A stretch of 39,816 nucleotides of DNA, from assembly GCA_035654835.1 (NCBI GenBank), contig DASRVZ010000045.1:1-39816 (forward strand), in the 5' to 3' direction. The notes under the pieces were generated by a model. It saw only the letters and a list, made by a program, of their open reading frames with translations. It did not search any database and had not been told where the DNA came from. Each line of letters starts with the position of its first letter. The first letter of the stretch is position 1. Below are positions 1-6,011 of the stretch, piece by piece. Made by a program: the position numbers and the translations under genes. The DNA is from UBA4719 sp035654835. Its GTDB lineage: Bacteria > Actinomycetota > Actinomycetes > Actinomycetales > Dermatophilaceae.

Positions 1-1
1 G

Positions 2-205
2 ATCGAGACGTATGAGCTGCCCAGGCACTGCATCCTGCTCTTCGGTCAGGAGGGGCCGGGGCTCTCTCTGCAGGCGCGTGAGGCGTCGGTGACGATCCTG
101 GACATCGCCCAGTTCGGTTCGACGCGGTCGATCAATGCCGGCGCGGCGGCAGCGATCGCGATGCATGCCTGGGTGCGCCAACACGTCTTCGACCAGGCGC
201 GGTAA
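2..205 (+). CDS. TrmH/SpoU-family RNA 2'-O-methyltransferase, 3' end only
   Basis: The window opens inside this gene; 67 codons and a TAA stop remain. The visible part carries the last two SpoU signature blocks. LLFGQEGPGL is the motif-2 type loop, and ILDIAQFGSTRSINAGAAAA is motif 3, which in this family forms the trefoil knot that binds S-adenosylmethionine; the usual N of SLN is kept in the SIN sequence. The family methylates a ribose 2'-OH in tRNA or rRNA. The target cannot be told from the C-terminus. It reads into fbaA with a 235-base gap that holds no gene; that gap has loose repeats around GATCCGCCC (about 260-305) and the aldolase ribosome site, but no clear terminator. Confidence 0.85.
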   Translation: METYELPRHCILLFGQEGPGLSLQAREASVTILDIAQFGSTRSINAGAAAAIAMHAWVRQHVFDQAR

Positions 206-440
206 GGCGCCCAGGAGCGTCGTCGAGGGGGTCCGGCGCGGCATGGCCAGCGCGTACGTTGATCCGCCCCAGACCGGTTCAGACCGGCACGGATCCGCCC
301 AGATCCATCGGGTTTTCGCCTTGCGGTGTGTGGGAGGGGGTCGCAGGCCTCGCATCGGGCGTGGGAGGATCGAACCGCATCAAGCCTGCCGCGCGTCGAG
401 AGGCTGAAGGACGCGCTCGAGTCTCTTTGAGGAGTCAACT

Positions 441-1469
441 ATGCCCATCGCGACCCCCGAGGTCTACGCCGACATGCTGGACCGCGCCAAGGCCGGTTCG
501 TTCGCCTACCCGGCCATCAACGTCACGTCCTCCCAAACACTGAATGCCGCGATCCGCGGGTTCGCCGAGGCCGGCAGCGACGGCATCGTGCAGGTCTCGA
601 CCGGCGGCGCCGCGTACCTCTCCGGGCCCACGGCCAAGAACATGGTGACTGGTTCCATCGCGCTCGCCGCGTACGCGCACGAGGTCGCCAAGAACTTCAA
701 CGTGAACATCGCGCTGCACACCGACCACTGCCCCAAGGACAAGCTCGACAGTTTCGTCCGTCCGCTGATCGCTGCCTCCGCCGAGAGGGTCAAGGCCGGC
801 GGTCTGCCGTGGTTCCAGTCGCACATGTGGGATGGCTCCGTTATTCCGGTGCCCGAGAACCTCGCGATCGCCCGCGAGCTGCTCGACCTGTGCAAGGCCG
901 CGCACATCATCCTCGAGATCGAGGTCGGCGCCGTCGGTGGCGAGGAGGACGGTGTCACGGGTGCGATCGACGACAAGCTCTACTCCACCCCCGAGGACGC
1001 ACTCTTGACCGTCGAGGCACTGGGTCTGGGCGAGTTCGGCCGCTACATGACCGCGCTGACCTTCGGCAACGTGCACGGCTCGTACAAGCCGGGCAACGTC
1101 AAGCTGCGTCCCGAGATCCTCAAGAACGCCCAGGACGCCGTCATCGCCGCAAAGGGCCTCGCCGCAGGCTCCAAGCCCTTCGACCTCGTCTTCCACGGCG
1201 GCTCGGGCTCGCTGCCCCAGGAGATCTCGGACGCGGTGGACTACGGCGTCGTCAAGATGAACGTCGACACCGACACCCAGTACGCCTTCACCCGTCCGGT
1301 CGCCGGCTACATGATGACCAACTACGACGGCGTCCTGAAGATCGACGGCGAGGTCGGCAACAAGAAGAAGTACGACCCGCGGGCCTGGGGCAAGGACGCA
1401 GAAGCCGGCATGGCGGCTCGCGTCGTCGAGGCCTGCCAGAACCTGCGCAGCGCCGGCACCCACGCTTGA
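441..1469 (+). CDS. fbaA: Class II fructose-1,6-bisphosphate aldolase
   Basis: Zinc-dependent aldolase that reversibly splits fructose 1,6-bisphosphate into dihydroxyacetone phosphate and glyceraldehyde 3-phosphate in glycolysis and gluconeogenesis, in the cytoplasm. The protein is 342 aa, normal for the class IIA (E. coli FbaA-like) group. LHTDHC gives the catalytic Asp95 and zinc ligand His96. LEIEVG (159-161), NVHGSYK (His212) and FHGGSGS (His252) supply the other metal-site residues, and KMNVDTDTQ binds phosphate near the C-terminus. The start follows a good ribosome site, GAGGAG at 429-434. The TGA stop overlaps an ATG (TGATG) that opens a five-codon ORF leading to the DUF3151 gene. The TrmH, fba, DUF3151, purA neighbourhood is familiar in actinobacteria. 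Confidence 0.97.
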   Translation: MPIATPEVYADMLDRAKAGSFAYPAINVTSSQTLNAAIRGFAEAGSDGIVQVSTGGAAYLSGPTAKNMVTGSIALAAYAHEVAKNFNVNIALHTDHCPKDKLDSFVRPLIAASAERVKAGGLPWFQSHMWDGSVIPVPENLAIARELLDLCKAAHIILEIEVGAVGGEEDGVTGAIDDKLYSTPEDALLTVEALGLGEFGRYMTALTFGNVHGSYKPGNVKLRPEILKNAQDAVIAAKGLAAGSKPFDLVFHGGSGSLPQEISDAVDYGVVKMNVDTDTQYAFTRPVAGYMMTNYDGVLKIDGEVGNKKKYDPRAWGKDAEAGMAARVVEACQNLRSAGTHA

Positions 1470-1486
1470 TGAACGACCCCCGATGA
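1469..1486 (+). CDS. Five-codon ORF linking fbaA and the DUF3151 gene
   Basis: ATG at 1469 shares its A with the fbaA stop (TGATG). It reads M-N-D-P-R and stops at a TGA inside the DUF3151 start codon (ATGA, 1483-1486). The DUF3151 gene has no clear Shine-Dalgarno of its own, so terminating and restarting ribosomes would be a simple way to translate it. This is inferred from two overlaps only; the peptide itself need not have a function. Confidence 0.3.
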   Translation: MNDPR

Positions 1487-1884
1487 GCAACCTCTTGGGT
1501 ATCCCCGAGACCCGGCTGCCGGTGGACCCGGCAGCCGGGGATCTCGCGGGAGGCAAGGATCCGCGGGCTGTTGCCGCGGCATACCCGTCGTCACCCCTGG
1601 CATGGGCCACTCTGGCCGAGATCGCGCTCGCGGACGGCCGCACGATCGAGGGCTATGCCTTCGCGCGCACCGGCTACCACCGGGCGCTGGACGCGCTGCG
1701 CCGCGGTGGCTGGAAGGGCCAGGGGCCGGTGCCCTGGTCGCACGAGCCCAACCAGGGATTCCTGCGTTCACTGGCCGCGCTGAGCCGGGCTGCCGGCGAG
1801 ATCGGTGAGACCGTCGAACAGCAAAGGTGCGCGCAGTTCCTGCGTGACTCGTCGGCCGAGGCAGCCGACACGCTAGGTTTCTAG
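1483..1884 (+). CDS. DUF3151 family protein
   Basis: A 133-aa cytoplasmic protein recognised as DUF3151 by its N-terminal LLGIPETRLP block, the SSPLAWATLAEIAL segment, the GYHRALDALRRGGWKGQGPV core and the EPNQGFLRSLAALSRAAGEI helix. No catalytic motif is visible. The family is found in actinobacteria and sits next to fba or purA in many of them; its function is unknown to me. The helical, tetratricopeptide-like look of the middle (LAEIAL, YAFARTGYHRALDAL) suggests protein binding, but that is a guess. It is probably co-transcribed with fbaA and is followed after 38 bases by an acyl-CoA dehydrogenase. Confidence 0.85.
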   Translation: MSNLLGIPETRLPVDPAAGDLAGGKDPRAVAAAYPSSPLAWATLAEIALADGRTIEGYAFARTGYHRALDALRRGGWKGQGPVPWSHEPNQGFLRSLAALSRAAGEIGETVEQQRCAQFLRDSSAEAADTLGF

Positions 1885-1922
1885 CGGTTGGTCACACAAG
1901 GCTCGGACACCGGAGGCGGTTC

Positions 1923-3071
1923 ATGCGAGGTCGCGCGAGCACCGACGAGCAAGAGGCGTTTCGGAGGTCCGTGCGTGCGTTCCTGACCGAACGCGTTCTT
2001 CCGCATGTGGCCGAGTGGGAGGCCGCCAAAGGGGTTCCCAAGAGCCTGTATGCCGAGTTCGGTCGCCTGGGCGTCACGGGTATCCGGATTCCGCAGGAGT
2101 TCGGCGGGGCGGGCGAGAAGTCGTTCATCTACAACGTGATCTTCGCCGAAGAGGTCATGTACACGGGGGCAGTCTCGGGAGCCTTGCAGCTGCACCTCAA
2201 CATCGTGCTGCCGTATTTCCTGGAGCTCGCGACACCCGAGCAACAGGCGCGGTGGTTCCCCGCGTTCGCCTCGGGTGAGTCCGTCACGGCGATCGCGATG
2301 ACGGAGCCCGGCACGGGTTCCGACCTTGCGGGCATCTCGGCCAGTGCGGTTCTCGATGGCGACTCCTACGTCCTCAATGGCGCCAAGACCCTCATCACCG
2401 GTGGCATGAACGCCGACCTGGTTGTCGTCGTGGCGCGTACCTCTCGCTCCGAGACCGACCGCAGGGCGGGGCTGACACTGCTGGTCGTTGAGGAAGGCAT
2501 GGATGGCTTCAGTCGAGGCCGCAACCTGGACAAGCTCGGTCTGAAGTCCCAGGACACCAGCGAGCTCTTCTTCGACAATGTCCGCGTGCCGGTCGCCAAT
2601 CGCCTTGGCGCAGAAGGCAATGGCTTCGCCTACCTCACCGCCAACCTTCCCCAGGAACGAATGTCGATCGCGATGTCCGCCCAGGCCTCGTGTGAACGGG
2701 CGATCGCGCTGACGTTGGACTACACCCGAGAGCGCACAGCGTTCGGCACCCCGATCGCCTCCTTCCAGAACACGAAGTTCGTCCTCGCGGGGCTCTCGGC
2801 CAAGGTCGAGGCCGGCCGGCACATGGTCGACCGAGCGCTCGAGGAGCTTGACGAGGGCGTTCTCAGCGTCGCCGACGCGGCGCGGGTCAAGCTGTTCACC
2901 ACCGAGGTGCAGGCCGAGGTGATGGACGCCTGCCTGCAGCTACACGGCGGCTATGGCTACATGCTCGAGTACCCGATCTCCCGCATGTACGCCGACGCCC
3001 GGGTCTCGCGGATCTACGGCGGGTCCAGCGAGATCATGAAGGTCATCATCGCCAAGGACCTCGGTCTGTAG
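1923..3071 (+). CDS. Acyl-CoA dehydrogenase, long-chain/isovaleryl-type active site
   Basis: FAD-dependent enzyme that introduces the alpha-beta double bond in acyl-CoA and passes electrons to electron-transfer flavoprotein. It is 382 aa, full length. AIAMTEPGTGSDLAG (about 120-135) is the FAD/substrate signature, RERTAFGTPIASFQ the second domain block, and LHGGYGYMLEYPISRMYADA plus RIYGGSSEIMK the C-terminal signature. The MCAD-type catalytic Glu is absent: the YEGT position reads YGGS. Instead LPQERMSIA (about residue 240) carries the Glu used by long-chain and isovaleryl-CoA dehydrogenases, so it should be catalytic with a different base. The start follows GGAGG near 1912. The gene is last in its run, with a strong hairpin after it. 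Substrate chain length is not determinable. Confidence 0.93.
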   Translation: MRGRASTDEQEAFRRSVRAFLTERVLPHVAEWEAAKGVPKSLYAEFGRLGVTGIRIPQEFGGAGEKSFIYNVIFAEEVMYTGAVSGALQLHLNIVLPYFLELATPEQQARWFPAFASGESVTAIAMTEPGTGSDLAGISASAVLDGDSYVLNGAKTLITGGMNADLVVVVARTSRSETDRRAGLTLLVVEEGMDGFSRGRNLDKLGLKSQDTSELFFDNVRVPVANRLGAEGNGFAYLTANLPQERMSIAMSAQASCERAIALTLDYTRERTAFGTPIASFQNTKFVLAGLSAKVEAGRHMVDRALEELDEGVLSVADAARVKLFTTEVQAEVMDACLQLHGGYGYMLEYPISRMYADARVSRIYGGSSEIMKVIIAKDLGL

Positions 3072-3129
3072 CCGCCGTCCATCCCCGACGGCCAACTGGA
3101 TCCCCGATGCGGTGGTCTCCCAAACGCAG

Positions 3130-3172
3130 GGTGCCGGGGGTCGGGGCCTCAGTGGTCCCGACCCCCGGCACC
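3130..3172 (+). terminator. Strong GC-rich hairpin after the acyl-CoA dehydrogenase gene
   Basis: A perfect 16-bp stem (3130-3145 pairs with 3157-3172) with an 11-base loop, 58 bases after the stop codon. There is no U tract, which is common for actinobacterial terminators. It separates the fba run from the regulator gene. Confidence 0.7.
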
Positions 3173-3262
3173 GCCCCCTGCGGTCGTCCCACCGGTTAGA
3201 TGAGACGGTCGCGACCTCGGCCGGTTCTGTCCCTTGTTGGTCCAACCGTGGCCCTCACATCA

Positions 3263-3297
3263 TGTCCCCTAGGACACGCTTAAGTGGCCTAAGTGTG
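3263..3297. promoter_or_regulatory. Two adjacent inverted repeats, candidate operator of the regulator
   Basis: TGTCC (3263-3267) faces GGACA (3272-3276) across a CCTAGG-like centre. CACGCTTA (3275-3282) faces TAAGTGTG (3290-3297) with 7 of 8 positions complementary; the same stretch is also a direct repeat of TAAGTG. These lie just upstream of the -10-like hexamer at 3308, where a repressor or activator would act. Autoregulation by the downstream HTH protein is inferred. Confidence 0.4.
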
Positions 3298-3307
3298 CCA
3301 ATGGCCC

Positions 3308-3313
3308 TAACCT
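3308..3313 (+). promoter_or_regulatory. -10-like hexamer TAACCT for a leaderless leader ORF
   Basis: TAACCT is followed by six bases and an ATG at 3320. This is the same geometry seen before many other genes in this window, and would make the first transcribed base the A of the start codon. Confidence 0.5.
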
Positions 3314-3319
3314 GCCACC

Positions 3320-3424
3320 ATGACCTACGTCACGACCGGCTCAGGCTCCGCACCAGCCGACCCCGGTTCAGCTGCTGATCCCGCCGACTCCGTCGCAGGC
3401 CCGGCGACGGTCTGCTCGCCATGA
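3320..3424 (+). CDS. 34-aa leader ORF coupled to the downstream regulator
   Basis: The ORF begins MTYVTTGSGSAPADPGSAAD, is rich in Ala, Pro, Gly, Ser and Asp, and ends CSP. Its TGA overlaps the regulator's ATG as ATGA (3421-3424). The regulator has no convincing Shine-Dalgarno, so coupling through this ORF fits. The start is 6 bases after a -10-like hexamer, suggesting leaderless translation. It could be a regulatory uORF, a signalling peptide, or only a way to load ribosomes; there is no signal peptide. Existence is supported by architecture, not by recognised homology. Confidence 0.45.
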   Translation: MTYVTTGSGSAPADPGSAADPADSVAGPATVCSP

Positions 3425-4428
3425 GCCCGCACCTGGCCGTGTTCCAGATCCCCGCTGACGCCGAGGAGCTCTATCGGCGCATCCTGCGTTCGGGACCAAC
3501 CACTCTCGTGCCGATTGCCGCCGAGCTCGGATGGAGTCTCAGCTTGGCGACCGAGGCCCTCGAGTCGCTCATCGGCAATCGACTCGTGCGCGAGACGGTC
3601 GACGGACTGATACTGGTTGAGCATCCTCGACCGGCCCTCGAACGCCTGCTCGGGAACGAGGAGGCCAGGTTGGACACCCGCCGACGCGAGCTCGCGGACG
3701 CCCGGGCTGCCATCGCGAGGTTCACTGCCGAGCATCGGGCAGCCGGCGACTCCCGAGGCGCGGCGGACACCAGGCCAGCCTGGGAAGTCGTGTCTTCGCA
3801 GATGGCGGTGAGCATGGTCGAGCTTGCGTTGCGTAGCACCACCGGACTGATCCGCAACAGCGTCCTCAGCCTGCAGGTCGGTCCCGGGCTCGACGAGGAA
3901 GGTGCTCGAATGCGTCGGGCGGCCCTCGCCGGCGGTCGTGAGCAAAAGGCGATCTACTCCATCGAGGCGGTGGAGGACCCCGCCGGTCGGCGATGGGTGC
4001 GGTCCATGGCAGATGCTGGTGAGGAGCAACGTGTCAGCTCGAGCCCACCGAGCGAGTTCGCGATCTTCGGCGGCGACGTCGTCCTTGCCATGTCTGAATG
4101 GGGGTCGGCGGAGTCCGACCACATCGTCATTCGCAACCCGATGCTGATCGCGGCGTTCACGACCATGTTCGACTACGCCTGGGATCTCGCACATCCGATG
4201 CCAGGAGCCCGCCGGGATCTCGAGCAGGACCGACAGCTGCTGGTCCTGCTCGCGAGCGGTGTCAAGGACGAGGCGATCGCCCGGTACCTGGGGTGGGGCC
4301 TGCGGACGGTCCGCCGGCGGGTGGCCAAGCTGATGGACGACCTCGGGGCTGAAACCCGCTTCCAGCTGGGAGTTGCAGCCCAGAGCCGTGGACTGCTCGA
4401 GACCGGCGGCACTGCGCCATCCGGCTGA
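3421..4428 (+). CDS. Transcriptional regulator: TrmB-like N-terminal and LuxR-like C-terminal helix-turn-helix
   Basis: 335 aa. The N-terminal 70 residues (AEELYRRILRSGPTTLVPIA to NRLVRETVDGLILV) look like a TrmB-type winged helix. A coiled-coil-prone stretch follows (ERLLGNEEARLDTRRRELAD), then a middle domain of about 130 residues, probably the sensor. The C-terminus (LLVLLASGVKDEAIARYLGW and RTVRRRVAKLMDDLGAETRF, about 275-320) is a LuxR/GerE-type HTH. This two-HTH design is common in actinobacterial regulators; ligand and targets are unknown. No in-frame start exists further upstream because of a TGA at 3376. It lies alone between a terminator and purA, so it may control itself or a distant locus. 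Confidence 0.8.
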   Translation: MSPHLAVFQIPADAEELYRRILRSGPTTLVPIAAELGWSLSLATEALESLIGNRLVRETVDGLILVEHPRPALERLLGNEEARLDTRRRELADARAAIARFTAEHRAAGDSRGAADTRPAWEVVSSQMAVSMVELALRSTTGLIRNSVLSLQVGPGLDEEGARMRRAALAGGREQKAIYSIEAVEDPAGRRWVRSMADAGEEQRVSSSPPSEFAIFGGDVVLAMSEWGSAESDHIVIRNPMLIAAFTTMFDYAWDLAHPMPGARRDLEQDRQLLVLLASGVKDEAIARYLGWGLRTVRRRVAKLMDDLGAETRFQLGVAAQSRGLLETGGTAPSG

Positions 4429-4541
4429 CGGCACGGTCCGGTTGACGGTCCGGGTTCGGTGCCGGAGCACTCCTGACGGTAGCCTTTGGGCGCTCAGTCG
4501 AGTCAAAGTCAGTCGGACATAGTCAAGTTGAGGAGGCCCCC

Positions 4542-5828
4542 ATGCCGGCGATCGTGCTGGTCGGTGCCCAGTGGGGCGATGAGGGCAAGGGCAAGGCAAC
4601 CGATCTGCTGGGGGGCAGGATCGACTACGTCGTGAAGTTCAACGGTGGCAACAACGCCGGTCACACCGTCGTCATCGATGGTGAGAAATACGCGCTCCAC
4701 CTGCTGCCCAGCGGCATCCTGACCCCTGGCTGCATCCCCGTCATCGGCAACGGCGTCGTCGTCGACCTGGCCGTGCTGTTCGAGGAGATCGACGCGCTCA
4801 ACGCCAGAGGCATTGACACCTCCAGGCTGGTCATCAGCGCCAACAGCCACCTGATCACGCCGTACAACCGGGTGCTCGACAAGGTGACCGAGCGGTTCCT
4901 TGGGTCGCGTCGGCTCGGCACGACCGGCCGCGGCATCGGCCCGACCTATGCCGACAAGATGGCGCGTGTCGGCATCCGGGTGCAGGACCTTTTCGACGAG
5001 TCGATCCTGCGGCAGAAGGTCGAGGCTGCTCTCGAGGTCAAGAACCAGATGTTCGTGAAGATCTACAACCGTCGAGCCGTCGAGGTCGACGAGGTTCTCG
5101 ACGAGTTCAAGCTGTACACCGACCGGTTGCGTCCCATGGTCGTGGACGTCGGCCTGTTGCTCAGCAAGGCACTCGATGAGGGCAAGACGGTCCTGTTCGA
5201 GGCCGGTCAGGCGACGCTGCTCGATGTCGACCACGGCACCTACCCGTTCGTCACCTCATCCAACCCGACCGCGGGCGGCGCGTGCACCGGTTCAGGGGTG
5301 CCGCCGACCCGGATCGACCGGGTCATCGCCATCCTCAAGGCCTACACCACGCGGGTCGGCGAAGGACCCTTCCCCACCGAGCTGCTTGACGACAAGGGCG
5401 AGTTCTTGCGCGAGGCTGGTGCTGAGTACGGCACCACGACCGGTCGGCCCCGTCGCTGCGGTTGGATGGACACGGTGGTCGGGCGTTATGCGGCCCGCAT
5501 CAACGGCGTCACCGACTTCGTCGTCACCAAGCTCGATGTCCTCACCGGGCTCGATCAGGTGCCGGTCTGCGTGGCCTATGACGTGGGCGGAGAGCGCTAC
5601 GACGAGATGCCGATGAGCCAGAGCGACTTCCACCACGCGAAGCCCATCTACGAGAACCTCCCGGGTTGGCCGGAGGACATCTCGACCTGCCGCTCGTTCG
5701 AGGAGCTGCCGGCCAACGCCCGCGCCTACATCCTGCGGGTCGAAGAGCTTATCGGCGCCCGGGTGTCGACGATCGGGGTCGGTCCCGGCCGGGACGAGAT
5801 CATCGAGCGGCACTCGCTGCTCGGGTGA
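4542..5828 (+). CDS. purA: Adenylosuccinate synthetase
   Basis: Makes adenylosuccinate from IMP, aspartate and GTP, the first step from IMP to AMP. It is 428 aa, full length. The GTP loop is GDEGKGK at 12-18 with Asp13 as the catalytic base, and NNAGHT supplies His41. RLGTTGRGIGPTYADK is the IMP loop, TTTGRPRRCGWMD and TKLDVLTGLD are further family blocks, and the protein ends in a typical IGVGPGRDEII. The start has a strong ribosome site, GAGGAGG at 4530-4536. The 113-base leader contains GGTCCGG twice and several AGTC steps, of unknown meaning. The gene ends convergent to the HelR-like helicase. Confidence 0.98.
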   Translation: MPAIVLVGAQWGDEGKGKATDLLGGRIDYVVKFNGGNNAGHTVVIDGEKYALHLLPSGILTPGCIPVIGNGVVVDLAVLFEEIDALNARGIDTSRLVISANSHLITPYNRVLDKVTERFLGSRRLGTTGRGIGPTYADKMARVGIRVQDLFDESILRQKVEAALEVKNQMFVKIYNRRAVEVDEVLDEFKLYTDRLRPMVVDVGLLLSKALDEGKTVLFEAGQATLLDVDHGTYPFVTSSNPTAGGACTGSGVPPTRIDRVIAILKAYTTRVGEGPFPTELLDDKGEFLREAGAEYGTTTGRPRRCGWMDTVVGRYAARINGVTDFVVTKLDVLTGLDQVPVCVAYDVGGERYDEMPMSQSDFHHAKPIYENLPGWPEDISTCRSFEELPANARAYILRVEELIGARVSTIGVGPGRDEIIERHSLLG

Positions 5829-5863
5829 CCAGGTCTTCAGCTGGCCAGGGTCCCCTGTTCCGG

Positions 5864-6009
5864 GTCCGCACGCAAGCCCGTTGCGCCGGGCGGTCAAACG
5901 TGCACAGCACGCCCGAGCCGGCTTGACCAGTGCTCAGCGGACCTGTCCGGAAGCGAGCTGGCTCACCTTGTGCACGTTTGACGGCAGACCCGACCTGGTT
6001 CGTGCGGAC
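5864..6009. repeat. Nested inverted repeat filling the purA/helicase convergent gap
   Basis: Outer arms GTCCGCACG (5864-5872) and CGTGCGGAC (6001-6009) are perfect 9-mers. Inner arms GTCAAACGTGCACA (5893-5906) and TGTGCACGTTTGAC (5969-5982) are perfect 14-mers. The spacers between outer and inner arms are 20 and 18 bases. Inside, GAGCC and GGCTC can also pair. The element reaches to 3 bases from the helicase stop codon. It could act as a two-way transcription barrier, a structured RNA, or be a palindromic repeat element; no U tract is present. Confidence 0.7.
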
Positions 6010-6011
6010 AG

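Noticed and set aside
435..1643. 402-codon open frame on the minus strand over fbaA
   Set aside because: It is antisense to a clearly functional aldolase gene, is low-complexity in translation and matches no family; typical of GC-rich genomes.
4429..4464. CGGCAC/GTGCCG inverted repeat between the regulator and purA as a terminator
   Set aside because: Six-bp arms with a 24-base loop are expected by chance at this GC content.
3325..4599. 424-codon minus-strand open frame over the regulator gene
   Set aside because: Antisense shadow with Arg/Pro/Gly-rich translation; the plus-strand frame has recognisable HTH domains.
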